DNA of 64,000 bases. It comes from Tribonema minus. Taxonomy: Eukaryota; Sar; Xanthophyceae; Tribonematales; Tribonemataceae. The notes under the pieces are model-generated. The model did no database searches and was not told the origin of the DNA. It worked only from the letters and a program-made list of their open reading frames with translations. The DNA is taken from NCBI GenBank assembly GCA_017506865.1, contig JAFCMP010000479.1:372001-436000 (forward strand), written 5' to 3'. Position 1 is the stretch's first letter. The number at the start of each line of letters is the position of its first letter. Positions 37,339-47,617 of the stretch are shown piece by piece. Position numbers and translations under genes: made by a program.

Positions 37339-37724
37339 GTTTCACTAGATGCGCAGTCCCTGTTTCGCGTTGGCGAGCGCCTCAGCAGCCATCTTGAACC
37401 CTTGCAGGAAGCCATCACCGCCGCCGCCGCCGCCGTAGACGCTATCGCTGGCGCTACGGCGGCTCGATTCTCCGCCGTACGTTGAACGCGGCGCTGTGCT
37501 CGCGCCATCGCAGAAGCCACCTGCAATGGATATATTGATGCTGGGCGACGCCAATGCGAGCGCCTGCGGCGCCGGCACTGCCATGGTGTTAATCGGCTCG
37601 CCTATGCTGAGTGGCCCGTTATCTGAGAAGTCACATTGCCGAGAGCTGACATGTGTTCGTCGAGCCATTAATGCGTGACCGCTCATGCATGTGCCTCACA
37701 TGAAAGAAACCCTCTCTCTTGCAG

Positions 37725-39319
37725 GTGGAGCGGGAGACCGGCGTGGAGGAGGTGAACGCCCTCCTGAGCGCTGCTGCGAGTAAGGGCCCGCTGAAGGGCG
37801 TCCTGGGCTGCGCGACGCGCCCGCTCCGTGGACTACATCATGAGGAGCGCAGCAACGTCATGGACGCGCCGAGCACCACGGTGGTGAACGGCACGTCCGG
37901 CAAGCTGTACGTGTGGTACGACAACGAGGTCAGTGCCTGCAAGTTATGCTGGTGATAGAAGATCATGTCCGTTACAATGGTCCCTCCATATTATGCTATT
38001 CGGAGGTGTATTTTCCACGGTGGTGAATGGCACCACGGTGGTGAATGGCACGTACGTCACGCTGTACGTATGATATGACAATGAGGTCAGCGCTGGTACG
38101 TTGTTGGTGCTAGTGGAACGAAATCAAGGAAGGGGTGTGAATGTGATTGTTGATGACATGAGTCAGAGCTGTGCGTGTAGCCGCTGCGTTGCTGCGCTAG
38201 TGGAAGGGGCTTGCAGCGATCATTGTGGGTTACGGCACGCAATGACCTGTGTAGCAGACGCCATGTGCAGCGGGCTGACCATCTGGTACAGTATGCCTGC
38301 TTCAAGAGTCATTGCGGTGCGCTGCAGTCAACGAGTACACGCACGGGGCACTGAACAGAAAGGCATATTTGCGCGCGATACCAAGGCGTCAAACCGTACG
38401 CGCGTCAGGTTGTAGAGTGTGGTATGCAGGTTAGACCCGCCAGCTTTGCGCATCGTGTCATGATGCTGTCAGTGAAAAGCAGGGCAATTGAGAAATCAAG
38501 ACGTCTGCTATGGCCCTGATCATTTGCGTGGAAGGACCGCATCACCACGCTCTGCGAGGTTATTGAAAGCAGAGGTGTGCGCGCAGAGGCGAGCACGCTG
38601 CACTTCACCGCGCAACTTCACAGCCGCAGGTATGAGCAAGGGAATGTTTTTTGAATTGAACAACGGAACCACGTCTCGCAAACTGCAACTGAGGGTCAAT
38701 TGGACATTTGGGTGGCACCGCATCGTGAGGCAAAGCGCAGATACGGCATTTCAATGCACCAGAGTTGCTGTTGCCATCGGCAGTCATCCATGAGCCTGCC
38801 GGCAAGTGAAGCACTGATGCCCAAGGTAAAGCTAGCTTTTTGCGAAGTTTATACTTGACAGCTTTCCGAGTACGAGCTGTTTTGCGGTGTGCCGTGCAAT
38901 TGTAGTGAACGAGACTGACGCAGGTGAGCAGGCAGACCCATGCAGCACCCCAGCGAGGTCGCGCTTTACAAGAACTTCAACACAGTACAACAAAGCTGCC
39001 GCACAGGAGCAAGTAGGTTTAATCTCAGAAGGGCCTCCTCTCGCACATGCGTAGTGTCAGTGTCCACTCCTCCTCTCCTCCTCCAGCACACGTTGCTTCG
39101 CTCTTCGGCTTCATTACACTCCATGAGTGTGGCTTACTGGACTCCTCCTGGTGTTGCGTTGTCTTGCAGTGGGACAACAGTATGAGGATGGCTGAGCCGA
39201 TGGCCAAGGCGGATAAGATGGTGGAGCAGCGTCCTCATGCGCGTACCACCAGCTTCTTTAGCTGCGCTTGCTCCCAACGCGTGCGGCTAGGCCCTACTGG
39301 GCCATTATACTTTGTATGA
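37725..39319 (+). pseudogene. Glyceraldehyde-3-phosphate dehydrogenase, last two exons (likely relic)
   Basis: Exon 37725-37928 (phase 0, TTGCAG acceptor, GTCAGT donor) reads VEKETT-like GVEEVNALLSAAASKGPLKG, then VMDAPSTTVVNGT and LYVWYDNE, the conserved C-terminal half of the GAPDH catalytic domain. Exon 39170-39319 continues with WDNSMRMAEPMAKADKM, matching the C-terminal WGYSxRxxEL helix, but with Asp-Asn for Gly-Tyr and a new 30-residue tail to the stop TGA. The Rossmann domain and active-site Cys exons are not found upstream, where satellite and retroelement sequence lie. Either a very long intron separates them or the gene is 5'-truncated. The intron contains a degraded second copy of the first exon's end (38015-38096) with a stop. 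The changed C-terminus and missing exons favour a relic; the open frames favour recent decay. Confidence 0.75.
38015..38096 (+). repeat. Degraded duplicate of a GAPDH exon end with its 5' splice site
   Basis: ACGGTGGTGAATGGCAC occurs twice here, and the second copy continues CTGTACGTATGATATGACAA then TGAGGTCAGCG. This parallels the end of the true exon (37899-37935) including its donor. A TGA replaces the Trp codon of the WYDNE motif. Confidence 0.8.
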
Positions 39320-39845
39320 TATGTGGCTGCCATCACTGGTGTCGGCGTTGCGGGGTTAGCACTCAGGCCCTTGTGATGTCTGTACAGCTACTGCTAGTGT
39401 TCTGTGTGTGATGAGTGTTACGGATTCACCCCATGGCCGGTGCTGGATCTGCTATGAGCAGCCGCTGCACAAGGGAGCGACCTGCAGCGAGCATCAATCG
39501 ACCAGGCGTCAATATGCAAGATGACGTTTGAGTGCATCAGTCCTGCGTCTGTTCGTGTCCCTGCTGCGCGAATTCAAAATCTGAGGTAGCTCAAACATCA
39601 CGCGCGCTGCCACCTGATGTTTACTGCGTGCGGCTGCCACCGCACCTGCGTTGCACTGATTACGCTCCACCGACAGTGTGCCCCCTTGGAATCCAGAAGT
39701 GGCAGCAGTGGTTCTGTTCATATGCCATATCCTTGCTTGCTAACGAAGAAGACACAAAGCCCAAAGCTGCTGGCAAAAGTAACGTTATGATTGCAAGGTC
39801 ATAGGCATATCGCTAATGACTCTTTTCCTTTTGTGGTGTTGTAGC

Positions 39846-39943
39846 AGTTTGATGTTGCATGTGGAAGGTACAGTAGCACGGCGTATGTGTTGTAGCAGTT
39901 TGACGTTGCATGTGGAAGTACAGTAGCACGGCGTATGTGTGAG
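39846..39943. repeat. ~53-bp tandem duplication
   Basis: TGTTGTAGCAGTTTGAYGTT and GTACAGTAGCACGGCGTATG recur in the same order twice. Confidence 0.8.
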
Positions 39944-40494
39944 TTTAAACTGGTTTGGTATGCGCAGGAGCTGCCAGCAAAGTGGAGCCAGGTGCAAACA
40001 TCAAGAAGTTCAAGTTCATTGCTGTCCTGTTATTCGTCACGGATTACACGTGCACTCGATGCAGCTCTCCTTCTCCGAAGTGAGACTCGAACGCATCACG
40101 CCCCCCCCTCCCCCCCCTTCAAACTGCAGTCAACATCACATAATCAGGCCAAACTTAGGGTTGCCCTGCCGCAGAGCATGCTGGTCCCATTTTGAATCAG
40201 GTTAATGGAGGCCTGGGTCACCTTGGACAGTGCCCAGAACTGAGGACTATGCCAACACGTCTGAATCAAATCTGTAGGAGAAATGATCTAATGCCAACAA
40301 ACCCCACCCCAGCCTCACCCCGTCCCCACTATTCCATTCCGCTGCACCAATGCGTCCAAGCTACCAATTCTTTGCGAGCAGGCCAGCTTAAAGGTCACCC
40401 ACCCATGTCACTGCCATAATGGTCCCAACTGCATTCAGGCCAGGGTACACAAACCACTGGGTACCAGGCACATTAGTATCTCAACGGAGCAGCA

Positions 40495-40645
40495 TCAACA
40501 CACACAACTGCTGCAACAGCAGCAGTAGCAGCTGCAGCGCCAGCAGCGCCAGCAGGAGCAACAGCAATAGCGGCAGCAGCCGCAGCAGCAGCAGCAAATT
40601 CAGCGGCACCAGCAGCAGCAGGAGTGGCAGCAGGCTGAGCAGAGG
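40495..40645. repeat. CAG/CTG-rich imperfect microsatellite
   Basis: A dense run of CAG and related triplets (CAGCAGCAG, CAGCRGCAGC) interspersed with GCGCCAGCA. All six frames stay partly open because of composition. Confidence 0.8.
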
Positions 40646-41207
40646 CGGCGCCAGCAGCAACACCGGCGACCACGCCAACGCGGCAACGGCAGCCGCACCT
40701 ACCGCAGCAGTGCTGCCACAGACGCTGAGGCGCGCAGCCACTGTGCTTGCTGATGGTGGCAGCTTCGCTGCCTCTGCTGGCGCACCTCCTCAGCCGCGCG
40801 GTGGCGCCGCTCAATGATGGCGGCGTGCGCGTCGCGCTGCGTCGTGCGGACGCCTCCTCCATAGGCCACGCGTTTGCGGCAACGGCAGCGGCGGCGAGGC
40901 GGCAGCGCGCTGAAGCGCAGGAAGGTGGTGCGATCGCGTTGTCGGTCGATCGGCGCAGCAAGCATGATGTCTTGCTTTTGATGTTTGCAGTGACTGCGGT
41001 CACTGATGCTTGCCCTACCCATGACCCTGCCTGCTGAACCCCATATTTTAGCCCGCCGGGCCAAAACAATTGGGTTAGCGCGCGGGTCAAGCCCTAGGCA
41101 GCATCCACCGGGCGCCCATACACTTGCAGTCACCAAAGCGCGCCTGTCCCTAGGACACGTGACAATGTACGAATCTGGCGCACTTCCTGAATTGGTAGGT
41201 ACATGCG

Positions 41208-41760
41208 TATGTATAGCTTGTCGCTTGCGCAGGCTGCCTGTTCACCAGCGGGGACCGCCGGTCTTGACAGCTCGCGGGGTTGAACTTGAAGTATCGGACA
41301 AGACAAGCACCCGCCCAGAGCGTCCGTAAGGCTGCCACCTGCCCGCCAGTTACATACATATGTAAGACATATGCACTCCCAGCTTGGCGCTTGCGCAGGC
41401 TGCGCGTTCACCAGTGGCGACCACCATTCATGACAGCTCAAAGGTTAAAGGGCCAGACAGGACAAGCGCTGAGCTGAGCACGAGCGCTGCCGCCAGCTGC
41501 CACGCAAGCTACAGACACATGTAAATTACCAGCAAGGCGCTTGCGCAGGCTGCGCGTTCATCAGTGGCGACCGCCAATCATGACAGCTCGCGTGTTAAGT
41601 TGCCAGACGAGACATGCGTTCAGCTGAGCCAACAGCACCCGCCACCAGCTGCAGCATGCTGTAATGCTGCTGCCAGTTACAATGTGCATTTCAGGCACAT
41701 GCAGGCTAGCTTGTTTCTTACCAGCTTGGCGTCTTTTATGCCTGTATTAAAGGCTAGCCT
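41208..41760. repeat. Second locus of the ~180-bp satellite, three units
   Basis: CGCTTGCGCAGGCTGCGCG followed by TTCACCAGTGGCGACC and TGACAGCTC recurs at about 41219, 41389 and 41538. The units match those at 29.1-30.7 kb in sequence and order and have the same orientation. They are shorter, 149-170 bp. Confidence 0.88.
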
Positions 41761-42056
41761 TACGTATGACTGAAGCCCAATCGAAGAACGCCAAGGTGCG
41801 GATTGGCGTGAGGCCGCGGCACGCATTATAGCAGCTCAATGACGATCACGTTGCGACCGAGCGCCTGTTTGTGCGGATTTGTTACCTGAGAGTTTGAAAT
41901 GTGCTGGGTATGTCTGCAGGAAGGGCATGTTGATTGTGGAGACAAGTCTGCGATCGACAACATCTTCGGGCGGTTGCGCGTTCAGTGTACCCGTATGGAA
42001 TCTGAAATGTGCCTGCACGTGGCATGCTGTACACAAGACAGTCGTGTCTAATGTTG

Positions 42057-42400
42057 ATGGTTTATTATGTGGCTCACACTCAAAGAATATGTCCGCCGAC
42101 AAGAATGCTACCGCCGCCGCCGCTCTCATTGCACACATGACGAGCGACCCCACTCTTGACCCTGCCGATCGCAACGCGGTCAACGCCGCCATTTTCCATT
42201 GGGCCTCTGAGCAGGTGCAGTTGCATGCCCGGTACAAGGCCCGGCTAGCGGATGGCAGGCAGGGAGACGCAGCTCAAGTAAGGGCTGATAACGGCGGCTT
42301 CGTCAACGGCGCCGCAACGCTGAGTCCGTCATCACCAAGGCCCGCCGCACGCTGCCTGAGGGCAGCGCATGGGCGCGCCATTGCTATGCGCCGGCGCTAA
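42057..42400 (+). pseudogene. Probable N-terminal part of the recombinase, in another frame
   Basis: The end of the 41879-42400 ORF, from about MSADKNATAAAALIAHMTSD through HWASEQVQLHARYKARLADG, is helical and Ala/Asp-rich like a core-binding arm. It shifts frame near 42300 relative to the catalytic ORF that starts at 42406. A single-base indel or a short intron would join them. The first part of that ORF has no recognisable feature. Confidence 0.35.
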
Positions 42401-42405
42401 AAACC

Positions 42406-43275
42406 ATGGTGAATGATGCGAGCGCCGCCAGGGTCGACTGTGCCTCCCCGAGCCGTATTGAATATTGCACCGGTGAGATAATTAGGTGGGCCACTGAGCA
42501 GGCGGAACGCGCTGATCACCCAGATGCCGAGAAGGTCGCGCTGGCACTTGGGGCGCTCGGCGGCAGACGCGCCAAGGAGGTGCTGTACGGCAGCGAGCAT
42601 CCCACGCGCAAGGTCGGCGAACACCGTGTTGCCGCCGTGCTCTGCGTGAAGGGCAGAAAGCGCGAAGCTTCGGAGGAGGAGTTCGACACCATCATCCCGG
42701 CCGATCTCTATCTGCACGCCGTCGCCTTCGTGCGCAGCCGCATCCCTTGTGAGACTGTTGCCGACGTCAACCGCGCGGAAGCACGGATGCTCAACCGTAT
42801 GGAAAGCACCCCTCTGCTGCGAAAGTTCAAGGCCGCGTTCCTTGATCACTTTAAACACCGCCAGAGGGCAGGCATCAACCTAATGAGGACGCTGTACGCC
42901 ACGGAGATGACAAAGGGATCTCAGCGATCGCTCGTCGACACCGCAAGGGTGCTGTGTCACCGCCCTGTCAGGCACGCCGCGAGACACTACGATATGATTC
43001 GGGCAGTCCAGGCGGACACCTCTGAGCCCGCAGCCGCCGAGCTGGAGCCGGTCTGCTCGCCCTGCGCTACGTTGGCCACCGCACAGGACAGCACCGTCGC
43101 AGACACATTTTCAGATGCGGTCCAGGATGAACACGTGCCGACCAGGGCCGTCAAGCGCCAGAAGACAGCACCCGCTATGCGTATCAAAGACGCCGTCACC
43201 GTTGTCATCCTGTGCGCCGCTATGGCTGCGCTGAAAAACAACGGTCACACCACAACCCAGCTGCCGCCGTACTGA
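42406..43275 (+). CDS. Tyrosine recombinase, telomere-resolvase-like catalytic domain
   Basis: The ORF of 289 residues shows the spacing of a tyrosine recombinase. Arg 55 is in LGGRRAKEV (box I), a Lys-rich turn VKGRKRE is followed by an IPADLY strand, box II reads NLMRTLYATEM (Arg 161, Asn at the usual His), and CHRPVRHAARHYDM gives His 185 and the candidate nucleophile Tyr 195, nine residues apart. The KGRK...IPAD layout and R-xx-YAT resemble protelomerases (telomere resolvases) more than phage integrases; Crypton recombinases are the alternative. The tail is Ser/Ala-rich with a basic RAVKRQK patch. The reading frame continues upstream of the ATG to about 42276 (RRNAESVITKARRTLPEG), and a second frame (41879-42400) precedes it. 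The true N-terminus may therefore be broken by a frameshift near 42300. It would cut and rejoin DNA of its own element. Confidence 0.65.
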   Translation: MVNDASAARVDCASPSRIEYCTGEIIRWATEQAERADHPDAEKVALALGALGGRRAKEVLYGSEHPTRKVGEHRVAAVLCVKGRKREASEEEFDTIIPADLYLHAVAFVRSRIPCETVADVNRAEARMLNRMESTPLLRKFKAAFLDHFKHRQRAGINLMRTLYATEMTKGSQRSLVDTARVLCHRPVRHAARHYDMIRAVQADTSEPAAAELEPVCSPCATLATAQDSTVADTFSDAVQDEHVPTRAVKRQKTAPAMRIKDAVTVVILCAAMAALKNNGHTTTQLPPY

Positions 43276-43448
43276 CACACTGGCACTAGCCGAGCGCCTT
43301 ATGACTTGCGCTGGCGAAGTGGCTGCTGTCGTGTCACTGGCGTGGAGGGACTGCGAGGCACACCTGCGCGGCAAATGTCTCCACAAAAAAATATCGTGTA
43401 CAAGTCCTCTGAACCGTGCCTGCCGCCTAATGCAACTGGAATAAAGTC

Positions 43449-43829
43449 ATGCCGAGCCCAGTCGGACATGACGTTGCTTGGCAGCGCAGGCTTGAAGCGG
43501 GAGCACCATCCAAGCGGCCGCGGCACAAGGCGCCGCTGCCTCACCTGTGCAACAATTTGGTCAGGCGCATTCGGCGCGAGGGACGCCAGATCAGCGAGCA
43601 CCTGAACGCCGAATACCACCGTAAGCGCTATGCAGACATGTCCCCCCACATTCAGGGCCTGCGCACGGCACAGTCGCAGCTGGGTATGCTACTGCACTGG
43701 ATCCGCTGGGAGCGCACATGGTCAGCGGCGGGATCCAAAGCGTCTTTCTACCAGGGCTGCACCATAAGGCAGGCACTTGAGGGCCTCAGGAGCGACGACC
43801 GCCACCGCGAGCTGGAGGACGAACGCTGA
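43449..43829 (+). CDS. Unknown small basic helical protein
   Basis: A 126-residue ORF follows the recombinase on the same strand. It reads largely helical and charged (NNLVRRIRREGRQISEHLNA; SQLGMLLHWIRWERTW; ALEGLRSDDRHRELEDER). Codon choice is GC-rich like the preceding ORF. No family recognised. Its position suggests that it belongs to the same element. Confidence 0.3.
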   Translation: MPSPVGHDVAWQRRLEAGAPSKRPRHKAPLPHLCNNLVRRIRREGRQISEHLNAEYHRKRYADMSPHIQGLRTAQSQLGMLLHWIRWERTWSAAGSKASFYQGCTIRQALEGLRSDDRHRELEDER

Positions 43830-46000
43830 ACACTTTCGCAGTCAGCGACGTCTCGACTCTGAGTGTCGTCACGCACAGTGTGCGAAGCAAGCCACAGTGG
43901 CATATGCCAGTCTCGCGTCACATGCGTGTGATGCGCCAAGGCCCGTCAGTCAGTGTCTCAATATACTTATGATACCACTCAACATTCTTCGCTGCTTTCG
44001 CGCCCTACGCTTGTGTTTCTGTCCGCCTTGAAATTTTCCTGCACCTCAGTCTAGTGACCGAGTACCTTCGCACGCAAGAACGTGCTCCCGCCTGCTCCTG
44101 CAACTGCTACTGGTAAAGGTTTGATGCGCTACAGCACTCCTGCCATGAATGGCGCGCGCGTGCTAAAGCCGCTCATGCGAGCAATGCCCACACTCTACCT
44201 CAGCCCCGATCGCGCTGAGTTATACTGCGTGCGATGCTCACCATGCTCCCTGGTACTCGTCTGCCATGGCGGTGACGTTGCTCCGGCGCGAGTGCATCAC
44301 AGCTGGCGACTGCTAGGTGCTACAGAGCATGAGACATCCAGACGCCGAGGCAGAGCGCAGCGCTGTGTGCACACGGCTGCTGCCGTCACGGTGTTCACGC
44401 ACCCCGGCCTGCGTCCGCTTCGAGAGCGCGCTACACGTACTTGAGACTCCAACAGGCCATGCCATCACAAGCTGCAGAACCACGCCAGCAGTCGACGCCC
44501 GTCAGCACTGCGAGCTGGCCCAGGGGTGAATTGTTGTGCGCGTCCATCACCGAGGCGATATCGCGGAGCAGCTGCGCATTCTGCTTCGCCAAACTGAGTG
44601 CGGCCGCGTGCAGAGGATAATGTACGCCTGCACACCGCTAAAGACTGCTGGGTCCGCGTAAAGTTACAAGGACATCGGGAGACCTGGGCAGAATCAGCAC
44701 GCAATGACGGTGAGCAAGCTGGCAGCCAGGTTAAAATGCAAGCTACACTACAGGCTCCGAATGGCCTGACCCGCACAGCAAACGCAGCAGCATCAAGGCT
44801 TAGCCCTGCAGCAGCAGCAGGTGCAGGCCGGGTGGCAGGCCAGCGCTCTTCTGGCAGCAGCGGCAGGCATCAACAGGAGGAGAAAGTGGAGACAGCTGGC
44901 GTTATAAGCCCTGCAGCAGCAGCAGGGGCAGGCCGGGTGGCAGGCCAGCGCTCTTCTGGCAGCAGCGGCAGGCGTCAACAGGAGGGGGAAGTGGATACAG
45001 CTGGCTCTAAAAAACCCTGCAGCAGCAGCAGCAGGGGCAGGCCAGGTGGCAGGCCAGCGCTCTGCTGGCAGCAGCGGCAGGCGTCAACAGGAGGGGGAAG
45101 TGGAGACAGTAGCAGTGGCAGCACATACAGAGGTGACCCTGAACCACCACCCTGGCGGTGCTGGCGGCAAGTGAGATGGCTGAGTGTAATGATCAGATGT
45201 GGTTGCCACTCGCACCATTCCCAGGCCCTCAAGGGGGGCAGTGCCACCTTTGGTGGGCGTGATGGTATTCAGAACATCGAGACGGAGGAGTCCATCATGC
45301 CACTACTACTAGTACGGCCTCAAGAGCACCTTTGTGACCACCAGGGACATCCAGACGGGCAGGAGCTGCTCACGCGGTATGGACCCTCACTGAGCGCCGG
45401 AACACCGTGGAGGCTCCGAGTGGGAGTCCGCCACAGACAGAAGGAATTTGTACGGCAGTGCAGGCGCTCGCTGCTGCTCAGCATCAGATCAAGTCTGTGC
45501 TCAGCGCCGCCCGGGAGCTGCGTGCATTCAGCGCATGGTAGGCATTGGCGCGCGGCCCGATAGGTAGCGCCAAGTACTGCAGGCAGTGCCATAGGCTCTC
45601 CACTGCCGACTCAGCCGGGGGCCAGGCACACAGACGCACAATCAGTGTGTGGTACACTGCGCTCGAAGCGCTACAATGGCACAGCTTATAAGCTACCAAC
45701 ACATGTGCGCCAATTTCCAATCGCGCTCAAACATTGAAAGGAATGGTTTGCTTGCTCTATTGAGTGTGCCCACCGGGTGGTCTGTCACCTGCAGCATCTT
45801 GCCGTTGCCAAATTCTTGTCGCTCTGGAGCGGCCACGGCAAGGGACCGTCGTCAATGGTCTCGCAGGGCATATCCGGCGTGCTTGCTGTATTGTTGTTTG
45901 AACATGTGTCGGCTGCCGTGCGTGCACGCCGTGTCCTAGATGACCGACGCCCTGCGGGCCGCTACCTTCATCACCCACTCGTTGTTGCCTTGCCACTCCG
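43830..46000. other. Inter-ORF region of the putative island
   Basis: No convincing gene. It carries a three-copy ~105-bp repeat that keeps a long composition-driven frame open (44598-45563). Confidence 0.4.
44801..45115. repeat. Three tandem copies of a ~105-bp unit
   Basis: CCCTGCAGCAGCAGCAGG, GGCCGGGTGGCAGGCCAGCG and CAGCAGCGGCAGGCRTCAAC recur in order, starting at about 44801, 44906 and 45012. The first two are in register by multiples of three; the third is shifted. Confidence 0.88.
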
Positions 46001-47191
46001 TCACGTACTTTTGCAAACCACTGTCACTTTCAGAAGATCGCCCCGTAGCCACAACTTGTGCGGAAACTCTTGTAACTCCACAAGGCCATCCCGGCGCTCC
46101 TGCTTCACCGTATAGATTTCCCTCGAAAACACAGCTTCGTGACTAGATTTGAACTGCCCTATTTTTTTCAGCGCCTTCTTGGTGTTGTCGAGCGCCACTC
46201 TGTCTACACGCACAGTACTGAGTGGCTCCAGCTTTGGGTTGAACCTACGATTAACGTCTCTCCCTGCGGCCAGCCGTCGCAGGCGTTCTCGCACTGCAGC
46301 TAGTACTGACGCGGGACAAGATGTGTCGGCGAGGTCTCGCGGTCTCTTGCCAGTGGCGCTGTGGACGCTGCTGTTGTACACCCTCAAGACTGCGTTCAGC
46401 GCTTGCTGCACTGATATCTGTTTGTTGTCTAGGATGGAAAAAAGCATGGTGACAATCGTTTTGTTGGAGACCTCGGCCAGCCCGTTGCTCAACGGGTTCG
46501 CTGCAGTGGAGAGGATCTGCTTGATGTGCCCGAACCTTCCACGCACTGCTGTGAATTCTCGCCCTGTGAATTCTTTACCATTGTCGCTGCGAATGGCGCC
46601 TACACGCACACCAGCTGGTAACGAAGAGAGTATCGAATCCATGGCAGCGGCCACGAGAGGTCCCGATTTGCGGGCCAGTGCCCTCGCGTAAATTACTTTT
46701 GTGAACATGTCTGCGACCACCAGCAAGAACTTGGCCTGCCCGGCACGGTCGATCTGGGTCAGGTCACATACAAACACCTTGAATGGGCCCGTGGAGACGG
46801 ACGGCTTGGCCTTTTGAGTTCGCTTGCGGTGTCGATATTCCTGGTGCACTTGATGCGTCGCCAAAAACCGAGCTACCTGCGACGCACTGATCCCCCAGTA
46901 TTTTGTGCGCATGTACGACAGCAGCCGTTGGCGCCCCAGCGATGCTGGCATGGCGGCGAATTCTCTCTCCAGCACATCAAAAACCAGTGGCTGTGCGACG
47001 ACGACTCTACCCCTGTACAGGGGGATGCCGTCCTCGATCTGCAGTCCGCCAAATGGAAAACGAGCTTCAATGTCGGCGAGGTCCCGGAATTTGAATCGGG
47101 CCAGCGTGAAGTCTCTGCGCTGCTGCTCCGGGTCGGCAGATGGCCTGTCGCCGCTCAGGTCTCGCGCTTTTGCTATCGTCTCTTCGGCCAT
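46001..47191 (-). CDS. Stand-alone retroviral-type (rve) integrase
   Basis: The ORF of 396 residues starts at an ATG (MAEETIAKARDL). Residues 90-125 (YMRTKYWGISASQVARFLATHQV) correspond to the N-terminal integrase domain, though the zinc-site CxxC is not seen. The rve catalytic core is clear: Asp 143 in VFVCDLTQIDRAG, Asp 203 in IRSDNGKEF and Glu 240 in ANPLSNGLAEVSNK, so the DDE triad is complete. Then comes a YNSSVHSATGKRP segment, and a C-terminal SH3-like or chromo-like part (GQFKSSHEAVFSREIYTV). There is no gag, protease, reverse transcriptase or RNase H nearby in frame. Single-ORF integrases of this kind occur in Polinton/Maverick elements, Polinton-like viruses and Ginger DNA transposons. 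The open frame and intact triad suggest recent activity. A 255-bp MITE lies 170 bp upstream of the start. Confidence 0.9.
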   Translation of the reverse strand: MAEETIAKARDLSGDRPSADPEQQRRDFTLARFKFRDLADIEARFPFGGLQIEDGIPLYRGRVVVAQPLVFDVLEREFAAMPASLGRQRLLSYMRTKYWGISASQVARFLATHQVHQEYRHRKRTQKAKPSVSTGPFKVFVCDLTQIDRAGQAKFLLVVADMFTKVIYARALARKSGPLVAAAMDSILSSLPAGVRVGAIRSDNGKEFTGREFTAVRGRFGHIKQILSTAANPLSNGLAEVSNKTIVTMLFSILDNKQISVQQALNAVLRVYNSSVHSATGKRPRDLADTSCPASVLAAVRERLRRLAAGRDVNRRFNPKLEPLSTVRVDRVALDNTKKALKKIGQFKSSHEAVFSREIYTVKQERRDGLVELQEFPHKLWLRGDLLKVTVVCKST

Positions 47192-47362
47192 GGATCTGTT
47201 GTGGCTTGCACAACAAAATAATTTGCAAGATGCCTCGCGTGACCATGAGCTGCCAGACTGAGTGTGCAATGCAACCCGGCGGCGCAGCGCTCCAAGCGTT
47301 GCTGCGGCAACCTGGCCAGTTCAGGTTTGCAGCCCTGCGTTCACTTCTATCGTGTCCCAATG

Positions 47363-47617
47363 GGATCCACTCCGCTCATCCGCGACCCTGAAAGCCAAAA
47401 AGCAACCGAGCACCTATGCTACAGTGAGGTCAGTCAAGACACCCAAATTGATCAGGATCAATATCAACTTCAACAAGTGAGCAGTCACCAGATGCCCCTG
47501 ATATAGGGCTACATGACATAACCCAACTTCAATACCACTTCTGCCCTGGAGGCTTTACTACTGGACAAGGGTCTCGGTTGCTTTTGGCTTTCAGGGTGGC
47601 AGATGGGCGGAGCGGAT
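47363..47617. mobile_element. Foldback MITE, short copy
   Basis: The ends are inverted repeats of about 45 bp: GGATCCACTCCGCTCATCCG with CGACCCTGAAAGCC and AAAAAGCAACCGAG, matched by CTCGGTTGC...GGCTTTCAGGGT and GGGCGGAGCGGAT at the right. The interior shares ATCAGGATCAATATCAACTT and TGCCCCTGATATAGGGCTAC with the copy at 61793-62225. It has no coding capacity. Confidence 0.88.

Larger units (their letters stand above)
39320..41207. other. Low-complexity, repeat-bearing region
   Basis: No gene is claimed. A 53-bp tandem duplication (39846-39943, unit TTGTAGCAGTTTGAYGTTGC) and a CAG-rich tract (40500-40640) occur. The tract opens Gln-, Ala- and Ser-rich frames on both strands, none of which looks like a real protein. 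Confidence 0.5.

Noticed and set aside
40419..41090. Long Gln/Ala/Ser-rich open frames on both strands
   Set aside because: They come from a CAG/GCG-rich tract that keeps several frames open; no conserved domain or exon chain supports a protein.
44598..45563. 321-codon open frame on the plus strand
   Set aside because: About a third is a three-copy 105-bp repeat whose third copy changes register; the rest lacks motifs, so it is treated as a composition effect.
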